Below are positions 46,102-54,314 of a stretch of DNA of 64,000 nt, one piece after another. The notes under the pieces were generated by a model that had not been told where the DNA came from, searched no databases, and worked only from the letters and a program-made list of their open reading frames with translations. This DNA comes from Granulicella sp. WH15 (GTDB lineage Bacteria > Acidobacteriota > Terriglobia > Terriglobales > Acidobacteriaceae). The stretch's first letter is position 1, and each line of letters begins with the position of its first letter. A program made the position numbers and the translations under genes. Location of the stretch: positions 3,658,001 through 3,722,000 of the forward strand of contig NZ_CP042596.1 of assembly GCF_009914315.1 (NCBI RefSeq), written 5' to 3'.

Positions 46102-47544
46102 ATGGGTGGCATGGTGAAGTTGCAGGTAGCGTCGGTGGCACTGGCGTGGGGGATTGCGGCTGTGGCTGGCGGCGGGCGGTGCGTGGCCCAGCAAGCTGAG
46201 GCTCCGAAGGCACAGGCCACTCCCGAGCCTGAGGCGCACGGATTCTTTCCCCGGCTGGGACAGTTCTACCGCGAAGACTGGAGCGGCACCGCAGCCTCGG
46301 GGCCAGCACCCGCCCGCCGTGGCGCACCCTCCCCGCTCGACTCGCCTCCGTTCCCCAGTGCCGACTGGTCCTACGGCGGCTCGCCCGTCATCGGCGAGCC
46401 GGATACGAACAGCTATCCGCTGATGACGGCGATCCTGGGCGCGGAGCGGCTCTCGCGCAGCCGCATCAAGGTCTACGGCTGGCTCGATCCCTCAGTCAAC
46501 GTCGGCACCTCGGCCAAGAGCAACTCGCCCGAGGCCAACGACCTCTACTCGCGTCGGCTGGAGCTGAACCAGGCTGTCGTCTACGTGGAGCGGCTGCCGG
46601 ATTCGGTGCAGCAGAGCCACGTCGACTGGGGCTTTCACCTGACCGCCCTCTACGGCACCGACTACCGCTTCACGACCGACCGCGGTTACCTGAGCAGCCA
46701 GCTCATCGACCACAACCGCCGCTACGGCTTCGACCCCAGCCTCGAGTACGTCGATCTCTACCTCCCCAAAGTGGCGCAGGGGATGAACCTGCGCGTCGGC
46801 CGCTTCATCTCGATCCCCGGCATCGAGGCGCAGTTGAGCCCGAACAACTACTTCTTCAGCCACTCGCTGCTCTACGCGGTCGATCCCTTCACCGACACTG
46901 GCGTACTCGCCACCGTGAAGCTGAACGACCGCTGGCTGGTGCAGGCGGGCATCACCGCCGGGCACGACGTGGCCCCGTGGGTGGAGGACGCGAAGCCCTC
47001 GGCCACAGCCTGCATCAGCTATACCTCGGCCTCAGTGAACGACAATCTTTACGCCTGCCTGAACGGCATCAACAGCGGCAAATACGCATACAACAACCTG
47101 CAGCAGTACGACCTCACCTGGTATCACCGCTTCTCGAAGAAGGTCCACATGGCCACCGAGGCGTACTACATGTATCAGCGCGATGTGCCCGCGCTGGGTG
47201 GCCCCATCGCGCCCCAGGCCAACACCAACGCGGTGCCCTGCCTGCCCGGCCACACGACGTGTACCGCGCCGGTCTACGCGGTGGTGAACTACGTGCTGCG
47301 CGAGCTTTCGCCGCACACCTTCGTGGGCTTCCGGTCCGATTACCTGAACGATTTCAAGGGGCAGCGCACGGGCTATGCAACGCAGTACTCGGAGAACACG
47401 CTGGCGCTGAGCCACTGGTTCGGTAGCACCATCCAGCTACGGCCGGAGGTGCGGTTCGACCGGGCGTGGAATCGCAAGGCCTACGACAACGGCACCAAGC
47501 ACAACCAGTTCACGGCTGCCTCGGATCTGGTAATTCACTTCTAA
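46102..47544 (+). CDS. Outer-membrane beta-barrel porin (BBP2 family)
   Basis: A 480-residue exported protein with signal (ALAWGIAAVAGGGRCVAQQ) followed by a Pro-rich linker and a barrel that starts at IKVYGWLDPSVNVGTSA. Alternating strands with aromatic ends run to the C-terminal phenylalanine (FTAASDLVIHF), a hallmark of outer-membrane proteins. Family-typical phrases are VDLYLPKVAQGMNLRVGRFI and FVGFRSDYLNDFKGQRTG. BBP2 porins are frequent in acidobacteria; the solute is unknown. ATG 46102 has AAGGA just upstream; ATG 46111 is possible. Confidence 0.85.
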   Translation: MGGMVKLQVASVALAWGIAAVAGGGRCVAQQAEAPKAQATPEPEAHGFFPRLGQFYREDWSGTAASGPAPARRGAPSPLDSPPFPSADWSYGGSPVIGEPDTNSYPLMTAILGAERLSRSRIKVYGWLDPSVNVGTSAKSNSPEANDLYSRRLELNQAVVYVERLPDSVQQSHVDWGFHLTALYGTDYRFTTDRGYLSSQLIDHNRRYGFDPSLEYVDLYLPKVAQGMNLRVGRFISIPGIEAQLSPNNYFFSHSLLYAVDPFTDTGVLATVKLNDRWLVQAGITAGHDVAPWVEDAKPSATACISYTSASVNDNLYACLNGINSGKYAYNNLQQYDLTWYHRFSKKVHMATEAYYMYQRDVPALGGPIAPQANTNAVPCLPGHTTCTAPVYAVVNYVLRELSPHTFVGFRSDYLNDFKGQRTGYATQYSENTLALSHWFGSTIQLRPEVRFDRAWNRKAYDNGTKHNQFTAASDLVIHF

Positions 47545-47557
47545 GAGAGAAAGAAAT

Positions 47558-47861
47558 ACGCGAAGCGTCCAGAACCGCACGAAGTGCCGCCCGCCCGGCG
47601 CAAGGGCGCCGTTGCCGTTGCCTGTTTTTTGGTTGTCATTCAGGAGCGAAGCGGAGGAATCTGCTTCTGTCTTTGCTGTTGTCTTTGTTCTTGCCGTTGC
47701 TTCTGGGGCAGGTCCGGGCTTTAGCCCGGACATTAAAACCCGCCACAGACGCGGGCTTTAGCCCCCGAGGTTTGCTTTCTTTTCTCAACCACAACAGCAA
47801 AAGCAACAACGCCCTCACGCCGGGCGGGCGGCACTTCGTGCGGTTCTCGACGCTTCGCGTA
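47558..47861 (+). repeat. Dispersed palindromic element, copy G (best complete copy)
   Basis: A 304-base element. The left end 47558-47608 (ACGCGAAGCGTCCAGAACCG...) and right end 47810-47861 are inverted repeats over ~51 bases with only a few mismatches. The core has AGGAGCGAAGCGGAGGAATC, a variable T/G-rich run, the GTCCGGGCTTTAGCCCGGAC palindrome and the GCGGGCTTTAGCCCCCGAGG module. It fills the gap between the porin and rsmB, which converge here. Confidence 0.93.
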
Positions 47862-47867
47862 ACGACT

Positions 47868-49238
47868 CTACCCTTCCCGCTCCAGCACCACCGCATAGAA
47901 CCCATCGCAGGGATCGACACCCGGCAGCGTACGCAGCGCGCCATCGCGGACCATGCCCTTCAGCTCCAACCCCACCTTCAGCTCCTCCACCGGCACACGA
48001 CGCCAGCCACCGGCCACCGCCGCAACCACCTGCTCATTCTCCTCCGGCTCCAGCGAGCAGGTGGAATAAACCAGCCGCCCACCCGGCGCAACGCGCTCCA
48101 GAGCCGCCGTCAGGATCGCCCGCTGCCTCTCCGACTGCCTCACCAACTCCTCCGGTTGAAGACGCAGCCGGATCTCCGGATTGCGCGCCAGCGTGCCCGT
48201 TCCACTGCAAGGCACATCGCACAGGATCAGGTCGAACAGCCCCGCCGAAGCAGGCAGCCGAACCGCATCGGTGGCCGCCGTCTTGATGTTGGCTGCGTAA
48301 GAAAAACGCCGTAGCCGCGCCTGCATCTGGGTCATGCGCTTGGCGCTCACATCGGTCGCCAGCAGCTCGGCCTCGGGGGCGCGCAGAGCCAGCATCAGCG
48401 TCTTGCCTCCGGGAGCAGCGCAGCAGTCCCACAGCCGCGCCGGACGGCCATCCGTGGCAGGGATCGCAGCCGCAGCAATCTCGGCCACCAAGCGCGAGCC
48501 GTCGTCCATCGTGGGCGCATTCTCCTCGGCTGGAGCGTCCGCAAACAAGCCGCCGCCGGCCGGTTCAGACTGGCCGGACTCGCAGATCTTCAGCGCCGCC
48601 TCACGGCCATAGCTCGCCACCCAGCGCTCCACCAGCCACAGCGGATGCGAGAGCCGCTCCGCAAACGCCGCCGTCGTCTCGAAGACCTTCGCTCCCGGCG
48701 GCGGAGCCGTGGCCAGCTTGCGCAGAATCGCGTTCACCATGCCGGTCGCGTGCGGATTCCCGGCGGCGCGGCACAGCTCCACGCTCTCGCTCAGAGCCGC
48801 GTGCGCGGGGATACGGTCCATGTGCAGCAGTTGAAACGCGCCCAGCCGCAGAGCCAGCGCGACCGGCTCCGCCAGCCTCTGGTCGGGCCTCTGCAACAGC
48901 TTGCTGATGCGGGCATCGAGGGCGATCTGCCAGCGCAGCACCCCCATCACGAGAGCGGTGGTCAGGTTGCGGTCGGCCTCGGAGAGTTCTTTCGTACGAA
49001 CCCCGTGCAGCAGCTCGTCGCTATGGCCCTTGCCCTGCCCTACCAGCGTCAGAATCTCGAACGCCACCCGCCGCGCAGCCGTTACCTTAGTCTGCGCCTC
49101 AAGCGCCGAGAGGGTCGGCCCCGCGCTCGCCGGACGCGCCTTGGCAAACTTCTTCGGAACCCGGCCTCCGGCAGCCAGCACCTTCGCCGCAGCCTCGAGG
49201 CCGCCCGGATCTTTCTTCACCACAGACTTCTTCTTCAA
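47868..49238 (-). CDS. rsmB: 16S rRNA (cytosine-967-C5)-methyltransferase
   Basis: A 456-residue RsmB/Sun protein. The N-terminal ~60 residues are basic and extra. A NusB-like RNA-binding domain (about 60-200) and a SAM-dependent methyltransferase domain follow. The SAM loop is WDCCAAPGGKTLMLAL. The catalytic cysteine pair lies in DVPCSGTGTLARNPEIR and YSTCSLEPEENEQVV. It overlaps the fmt stop by 4 bases (ATGA), completing aroC-def-fmt-rsmB. Confidence 0.95.
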   Translation of the reverse strand: MKKKSVVKKDPGGLEAAAKVLAAGGRVPKKFAKARPASAGPTLSALEAQTKVTAARRVAFEILTLVGQGKGHSDELLHGVRTKELSEADRNLTTALVMGVLRWQIALDARISKLLQRPDQRLAEPVALALRLGAFQLLHMDRIPAHAALSESVELCRAAGNPHATGMVNAILRKLATAPPPGAKVFETTAAFAERLSHPLWLVERWVASYGREAALKICESGQSEPAGGGLFADAPAEENAPTMDDGSRLVAEIAAAAIPATDGRPARLWDCCAAPGGKTLMLALRAPEAELLATDVSAKRMTQMQARLRRFSYAANIKTAATDAVRLPASAGLFDLILCDVPCSGTGTLARNPEIRLRLQPEELVRQSERQRAILTAALERVAPGGRLVYSTCSLEPEENEQVVAAVAGGWRRVPVEELKVGLELKGMVRDGALRTLPGVDPCDGFYAVVLEREG

Positions 49239-50164
49239 CTTCCCACCCGCTCGCCGCTCTTCACCTGAAACCCACGCAGAAACTCCGCCGCCATCATCCT
49301 CTTCTTACCTTCCATCTGGACCTCTACCAGCTCCAGCATCGAACCATCTCCACAACCGACCAGTAGACGGTCTCCATCCACGCGCAACTCGCCCGCGACG
49401 CCCGTGCCCTCCGCCAGCCGCATCAGGTTCACGATAAGCTTCTTGCCGCGCAGCGAGGTAAACGCCCCCGGCCACGGCTGAAATCCACGCCAGCGGTCGT
49501 AAAGTTTTTTTGCCGTCAGGGAGAAGTCCATGCGACCATCCTCCCGCGTCAGGATCGGCGCCAGCGTGGCCTGCGCGTGATCCTGCGCGACGGGGACGAT
49601 CTTGCCCGACTCCAGCCCCGCCAGCGTCTCGACCACCAGCGTGGCCCCCACCTCGGCCAGGCTCTCGAAGAGGTCCTCGGCGGTATCGGTGGGCGCGATC
49701 GGCTGCTTGTGCACCAGCAACATTGGCCCCGTATCCAGCCCGGCCTCGAGCAGCATGGTGGTCACGCCGGTCTCGGTCTCGCCGTTGGCCACGGCCCATT
49801 GGATCGGCGCGGCTCCGCGGTACTTCGGCAGCAGCGAGCCGTGCAGATTGATGCAGCCGTACTTCGGCAGCGCCAGCATCCAGTCCGGAATGATGCGCCC
49901 GTAGGCGACCACGAGGATCGCATCCGGCGCAATGGCCTCGAGCTGCGCGCGAAACTCTGGGTTGTTCTTGATCTTCTCCGGCTGCACCACCGGAAGGGCC
50001 AGCTCCAGCGCGGCCCGCTTGACCGCCGAGAAGTGCATCTCCATCCCGCGCCCGGCAGCGCGATCCGGCTGGGTCACCACCAGGCGCACGTCATGGCCGG
50101 CTGCGATGACCGCCTGCAGCGTATCGACCGCGAACTCCGGGGTCCCGCAAAATACCAGCTTCAT
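49235..50164 (-). CDS. fmt: Methionyl-tRNA formyltransferase
   Basis: A 309-residue enzyme that formylates initiator Met-tRNA. ATG 50164 has GAGG 5 bases upstream and starts the canonical MKLVFCGTPEFAV; the longer frame adds an unrelated N-terminus. The tetrahydrofolate site reads INLHGSLLPKYRGAAPIQWA and the C-terminal OB-like domain (KLIVNLMRLAEG to the end) is complete. It is 84 bases after def and overlaps rsmB by 4 bases. Confidence 0.97.
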   Translation of the reverse strand: MKLVFCGTPEFAVDTLQAVIAAGHDVRLVVTQPDRAAGRGMEMHFSAVKRAALELALPVVQPEKIKNNPEFRAQLEAIAPDAILVVAYGRIIPDWMLALPKYGCINLHGSLLPKYRGAAPIQWAVANGETETGVTTMLLEAGLDTGPMLLVHKQPIAPTDTAEDLFESLAEVGATLVVETLAGLESGKIVPVAQDHAQATLAPILTREDGRMDFSLTAKKLYDRWRGFQPWPGAFTSLRGKKLIVNLMRLAEGTGVAGELRVDGDRLLVGCGDGSMLELVEVQMEGKKRMMAAEFLRGFQVKSGERVGS

Positions 50165-50248
50165 TCCAACCTCAAATTTATCCTGCAACCGATCCCACAA
50201 CCCAGCGGAGCGAAGCCACCGCGAAGCGGTCAAGAACGGTACGAAGTA

Positions 50249-50806
50249 CTACCATTCGCCGTTTTTTTGGAGCTTCTTGATCTTACGCAGGACCAGCTCG
50301 CGCTTCAGGCGGCTGATGCGGTCGATGAAGAGAATGCCGTCCAGATGGTCGATCTCATGCTGCAACGCGCGCGAGAACAGCTCCTCGCCCTCAATCTCGA
50401 ACCACTCGCCGGTCACGTCCTGCGCCCGCACCTTTACCTTGGCGGCGCGCGAGACCTTCTCGCGGATATCCGGCAGGCTCAGGCAGCCCTCCTCTTCGAG
50501 CAGCTTGCCCTCGCGCTCGACGATCTCCGGGTTGATGAGCACAACCTTGTCCTTCGCATTCTTCTTGAAGCTCACGTCGACGACCGCAATGCGCTTCGAG
50601 ACCGAGATCTGCGGAGCCGCCAGGCCGATGCCGTGCGCGGCGTACATGCTGTCGAACATCTCGTCCACGAACTGCTTCAGCTCCGCGTCGAAGACGGTCA
50701 CCTCTTCGCCACGCACCGCCAGAATGGGGTCCGGGTACTTGACCACCTCGTGGATCTTCAGCGGCTTGGTCGCCGTCTTCTTCGCTGCTGCTTTCTTTGT
50801 CGCCAC
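50249..50806 (-). CDS. def: Peptide deformylase
   Basis: A 185-residue metalloenzyme removing the N-formyl group from nascent proteins. All three motifs are present: GIGLAAPQ (I), EGCLSLP (II, metal Cys) and QHEIDHLDG (III, metal His pair). The N-terminus has a ~15-residue Lys/Ala-rich extension (ATKKAAAKKTATK) and the start is GTG. It lies 10 bases after aroC and is followed by fmt, its functional partner. Confidence 0.97.
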   Translation of the reverse strand: MATKKAAAKKTATKPLKIHEVVKYPDPILAVRGEEVTVFDAELKQFVDEMFDSMYAAHGIGLAAPQISVSKRIAVVDVSFKKNAKDKVVLINPEIVEREGKLLEEEGCLSLPDIREKVSRAAKVKVRAQDVTGEWFEIEGEELFSRALQHEIDHLDGILFIDRISRLKRELVLRKIKKLQKNGEW

Positions 50807-50816
50807 AACTTCCCTT

Positions 50817-51992
50817 TCAGTACTTCCGAATCTGCTCGCAGTAACCCTCGAAGTTACGCTTCAGCTCGCGCAGCGAATCGCCGCCGAACTTGTCGATCAC
50901 CAGCTTGGCTATCGTCAGCGCGACCATCGCCTCGGCTGCGACGCCCGCCGCCGGAACCACGCAGACGTCGCTGCGCTCGTACGCTGCCTTAGTGGTCTCA
51001 CGCGTCGCGAAGCTCACACTGGCCAGCGGGCGGCGCAGCGTCGAAATCGGCTTCAGATATCCGCGCACCACGATGTCTTCGCCGTTCGAGATGCCGCCTT
51101 CGATGCCCCCAGCATTATTCTGCTCGCGAGAGAACTTCGTAAAGTCCTCCTCCGAGCCCTCGTACGCAATCGCGTCATGCACGGTCGAACCCAGCGACTC
51201 CGCCGCCGTCACTCCGCGTCCCAATTCCACGGCCTTCACTGCCTGAAGGCTCATCACGGCCTGCGCCAACAGGCCATCCATGCGCTCGTCCCAGTTGACG
51301 TGCGTGCCCACACCCGGCGGCAGGTTGTGCACCACCACCTCAAAAACGCCGCCGATGGTATCGCCCGTGCGCAGAGCCAGATCGACTTCGCCCTTCATCC
51401 GGGCCTCGGCCTCGGGGTCCACACAGTTCAGAAAGATCTCATCCTTGGCATCGGTCGCGGCGATCTCGGCCCAACTGGCGTCTCGGCCCAGCTCCTGCCG
51501 TCCCACGCGGATCACGTGACTGCCTACCGCGACGCCCAGCTCTCGCAACAGCAGCTTAGCCAACGCGCCACAGGCCACACGCGCCGCGCTCTCACGGGCG
51601 CTCGCCCGCTCGAGCACGTAACGCGCATCGGGAAAATCGTACTTCAGGCTGCCCGCCAAATCCGCGTGGCCGGGCCGCGGCGAGGCCACCGCCTTGTGCT
51701 TCTCCGCGTCGCCCGTGCCCACAGGCAAAATCTCTTCCCAGTTCTTCCAATCCACGTTGGCAAGCGTCATCGCGACCGGCGCGCCGATCGTCTTGCCGTG
51801 GCGCACGCCCGAGAGGATGTGCGCGGTGTCGCGCTCGATCCGCATCCTGCCGCCGCGCCCATAGCCCTGCTGCCGCCGCCAAAGCTCGCGGTCGACGAAC
51901 TCCTGCACGACCGGCACACCGGCCGGAAGACCGCTCACCAACGCCACCAGGCTCTCGCCGTGGCTCTCACCCGCCGTAGAAAAACGAAGCAT
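50817..51992 (-). CDS. aroC: Chorismate synthase
   Basis: A 391-residue FMN-dependent enzyme for the last common step of aromatic synthesis. Signatures are FSTAGESHGESLVALVSG at the N-terminus, SPRPGHADLAGSLKYDF, RASARESAARVACG and EGGISNGEDIVVRGYLKPI. It is the first gene of aroC-def-fmt-rsmB, a mix of shikimate and translation genes. The aroDE fusion lies 27 kb away. Confidence 0.97.
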   Translation of the reverse strand: MLRFSTAGESHGESLVALVSGLPAGVPVVQEFVDRELWRRQQGYGRGGRMRIERDTAHILSGVRHGKTIGAPVAMTLANVDWKNWEEILPVGTGDAEKHKAVASPRPGHADLAGSLKYDFPDARYVLERASARESAARVACGALAKLLLRELGVAVGSHVIRVGRQELGRDASWAEIAATDAKDEIFLNCVDPEAEARMKGEVDLALRTGDTIGGVFEVVVHNLPPGVGTHVNWDERMDGLLAQAVMSLQAVKAVELGRGVTAAESLGSTVHDAIAYEGSEEDFTKFSREQNNAGGIEGGISNGEDIVVRGYLKPISTLRRPLASVSFATRETTKAAYERSDVCVVPAAGVAAEAMVALTIAKLVIDKFGGDSLRELKRNFEGYCEQIRKY

Positions 51993-52060
51993 CCTACCTC
52001 ACACTACTCAGGCCAATACATTGCTAGGCCATAAAGCCAGTCATATGAGATTGTAACAAT

Positions 52061-52136
52061 CGTACTTCGTACCGTTCTCGGGGCGGCATGGGATAAGTAA
52101 CAGCATTGGGCATTCCACCGGTCGGCAGCGAGCATC
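52061..52136 (+). repeat. Partial intergenic repeat shared with 40031-40100
   Basis: It shares TTCTCGGGGCGGCATGGGAT-type sequence and CGGTCGGCAGCG with 40041-40100. The long palindrome arms are missing. It sits between the deacetylase stop and aroC start. Confidence 0.6.
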
Positions 52137-52148
52137 GCGTGAAGCACC

Positions 52149-53081
52149 TTACCGGCAGATGCTGTCCAGCTCCTTGACAGGCGTGTCTCGGAACGGCCCG
52201 TCCTCGATCCCCTTGGCCTCCATCATCTGCTCGGGCAGGGTACCACCCAGCTTCAGCGCCACGCCGGGGTCGATCGCATAGGCCGGGTCGCTCTCCGCCT
52301 CGGGCAGTGTCACTAGCTGGAACCCCTGTTGGTGCAGCAGCTCGAGCAACTGCGGCAGCATCACCGCCTCGATGGCCCCGTCGTGCAGCAGCATCACATG
52401 CGAGATATCGCGCCCGTATACCTTTCGCGACCGCTCGCGGCCGATGCGGATCGCCTCCGTGGCACTGTCCAGGTACATCTGCTTCAGCCATGCAATCGAA
52501 CGCTGATCGCGCTTCGTCGCGCATCGGACATAAGGATCGTTCCAGTCGTAGTCCTGAAAGTCCAGCGTCACCTGCGCGACGCGGTATCCCCGGTTGCTTA
52601 GATAGGCGCGCAGACCATTCCGCTTGGCCAGCGTATCTCCTTCGTAGAGATAGGGATAGCGAAACCAACGCCAGTCCTCTCCGGCCATCAGGCGGCGTAG
52701 CAGCGGCTCGTTGCGGGTGACCTCGCGCTCGAACGCGGGCAGCGTCGTCTGGTTGAAGTCGGCATGCGAGTAGGTGTGGTTGCCCAGCAGAAATCCGGCA
52801 GCTCGCCACGCCCGCAACGAGGAGATCAGCTCCGGCTCGTCCACCACTAACTGCGCGTTCAGGAAGCCATAGGTCGTCGGCGCGTGCGCGGCCTGGAGCG
52901 CGTGGATGATCGAACGGATGATCGAGAGCCTCGTCATCCCCGGAGCCAGCCCGTCGATCTCAGGCAGATCGTCGAAAGTCAGGGCAATCTTCGGAGCAGT
53001 CTTTGTCTGGGCCGCGCCAGAACTCACCGTCAACGCCAGACAGCAGCACGCTCCTACCAACCATCTGCGGTAATACTCCAT
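52149..53081 (-). CDS. Secreted polysaccharide deacetylase (NodB homology)
   Basis: A 310-residue exported protein with a signal (WLVGACCCLALTVSSGAAQ) and a NodB domain: ALTFDDLP (catalytic base and metal Asp), GNHTYSHADF (metal His pair), FRYPYLYEGDT and a C-terminal LLHDGAIEAVML. It should remove acetyl groups from wall or extracellular glycans such as chitin-like or peptidoglycan sugars. A ~60-residue tail (ALKLGGTLPEQMMEAKG) follows the domain. It stands alone. Confidence 0.9.
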   Translation of the reverse strand: MEYYRRWLVGACCCLALTVSSGAAQTKTAPKIALTFDDLPEIDGLAPGMTRLSIIRSIIHALQAAHAPTTYGFLNAQLVVDEPELISSLRAWRAAGFLLGNHTYSHADFNQTTLPAFEREVTRNEPLLRRLMAGEDWRWFRYPYLYEGDTLAKRNGLRAYLSNRGYRVAQVTLDFQDYDWNDPYVRCATKRDQRSIAWLKQMYLDSATEAIRIGRERSRKVYGRDISHVMLLHDGAIEAVMLPQLLELLHQQGFQLVTLPEAESDPAYAIDPGVALKLGGTLPEQMMEAKGIEDGPFRDTPVKELDSICR

Positions 53082-53122
53082 ACCTTCAGCTTACTCGACG
53101 GATTCAAAGGCAACAGCAAAAG

Positions 53123-53173
53123 CGCCCTAACGCCGGGCGGGCGGCACTTCGTGCGGTTCTCGACGCTTCGCGT
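53123..53173 (+). repeat. Solo right end of the dispersed palindromic element
   Basis: CGCCCTAACGCCGGGCGGGC onward to CGCTTCGCGT, a 51-base match to the right terminal repeat, in the short gap before the YhaM-like gene's stop. It is inverted relative to 54202-54252. Confidence 0.85.
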
Positions 53174-53179
53174 GTTTTT

Positions 53180-54163
53180 CTATTCCTCGTCCGCCAAGTA
53201 TGCCTGCGAGTTCAACAGCGGTCTTTCCATGCTGCGCACCCACTCGGTCGTCTCACTGGGCTTCTTGCCCGCCGCCTCCGCCGCGGCGAACTCTCGCCGC
53301 ATCGCCGCAAACTTCGCCTCAAGGTCATCGAGCGCGCTCAGCACCATCGCCTCCGGCGTCATCGGCAGCTTAGGCGAGCCGAACTCATACCGGCCATGAT
53401 GACTCAGGATCATGTGCTCCACCAGCACCCGCAGCCGATCCGGAAACGGAGCCAGCGCCAGCACTTTTTCGCGCAGCATCCCCTGCGCAATCGAAATGTG
53501 CCCGATCATCTGGCCCTCCAGCGTATAGCCGAAGCTGGTCTTCCACTCCAGCTCCCGCACCTTGCCGATATCGTGCAAAATCGCGCCCGTCACCAGCAGG
53601 TCGGGGTCGGCCTCGGGGTAGAACGGCGCGGTGGCCAGACAAACGCGCACCAGCATCAGCACGTGCTCCAGCAGGCCGCTGAGCCACGCGTGATGCAGCC
53701 CCTTGGCCGCAGGCGCGACGGTAAACTGCGGCCCAATCCCCGGATCGTCAAGAAAGGCCAGCACCAGCCGCTTCAGGTCTTCGTTTCGAAACGCCGCCAC
53801 GTAGCCGCGCAGCTCCGCCTCCATCTCGGCGGGGTCGAACTGCGAGACCGGACGGTAGTCGCCGGGCTCGACCTCGTTGTCGGCGGCGTGGCGCATCTTC
53901 TGCAGGGTGATCTGGAACTTGCCCTGGTACTTCGAAATCTGTCCCTGCACCTTGACGTAGCAGCCCTCGGAGCAACTGGCTATGGCGTCGGCAAAGTCGT
54001 CCCACATCCGGGCCTCGAAGGATCCGGTCTTGTCGCTCAGGGTCATGGCCAGGAACTGGCCGCCGGTCTTTTTCTCCCGCACCGAGAGCGAGGAAAGACA
54101 GAAGTAGGTGGTGACTACAGCGTTTTCGAAGCGCGCCGCGTCGGCGACATAGAAGTCCTTCAT
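53180..54163 (-). CDS. YhaM-like 3'-5' exoribonuclease (OB fold plus HD domain)
   Basis: A 327-residue protein with an N-terminal OB fold (LAMTLSDKTGSFEARMWDD, VKVQGQISKYQGKFQITL) and a C-terminal HD phosphohydrolase domain: LHHAWLSGLLEHVLMLV, GAILHDIGKVREL, MILSHHGRYEFGSPKLPM and a distal ALDDLEAK. This is the YhaM/CBF1 architecture, a Mn-dependent 3'-5' exonuclease acting on RNA and single-stranded DNA. ATG 54163 is used; GTG 54169 is also possible. The gene is bracketed by two inverted solo ends of the dispersed element. Confidence 0.9.
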   Translation of the reverse strand: MKDFYVADAARFENAVVTTYFCLSSLSVREKKTGGQFLAMTLSDKTGSFEARMWDDFADAIASCSEGCYVKVQGQISKYQGKFQITLQKMRHAADNEVEPGDYRPVSQFDPAEMEAELRGYVAAFRNEDLKRLVLAFLDDPGIGPQFTVAPAAKGLHHAWLSGLLEHVLMLVRVCLATAPFYPEADPDLLVTGAILHDIGKVRELEWKTSFGYTLEGQMIGHISIAQGMLREKVLALAPFPDRLRVLVEHMILSHHGRYEFGSPKLPMTPEAMVLSALDDLEAKFAAMRREFAAAEAAGKKPSETTEWVRSMERPLLNSQAYLADEE

Positions 54164-54201
54164 CCCCACAGGATACCGCGCACGGCAGAGTCTTGCCTTT
54201 C

Positions 54202-54252
54202 ACGCGAAGCGTCGAGAACAGCACGAAGTGCCGCCCGCCCGGCGTGAGGGCG
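54202..54252 (+). repeat. Solo left end of the dispersed palindromic element
   Basis: ACGCGAAGCGTCGAGAACAG onward to GGCGTGAGGGCG, a 51-base match to the left terminal repeat, with no core attached. It lies just upstream of the YhaM-like gene. Confidence 0.85.
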
Positions 54253-54263
54253 CTTTTGTTCTT

Positions 54264-54309
54264 AAAGTAAGAAGCCCCGCCCTTTATCGAAGGGCAGGGC
54301 TTCCTACTT
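54264..54309 (-). terminator. Terminator of the SurA-like gene
   Basis: A long, slightly imperfect stem (AAAGTAAGAAGCCCCGCCCTT with its complement ending CTTCCTACTTT) lies 5 bases after the stop codon on the minus strand. No long T-run follows. Confidence 0.75.
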
Positions 54310-54314
54310 TGCGG

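Noticed and set aside
49932-52034. 700-codon plus-strand open frame
   Set aside because: Antisense to fmt, def and aroC, all of which have intact catalytic motifs on the other strand.
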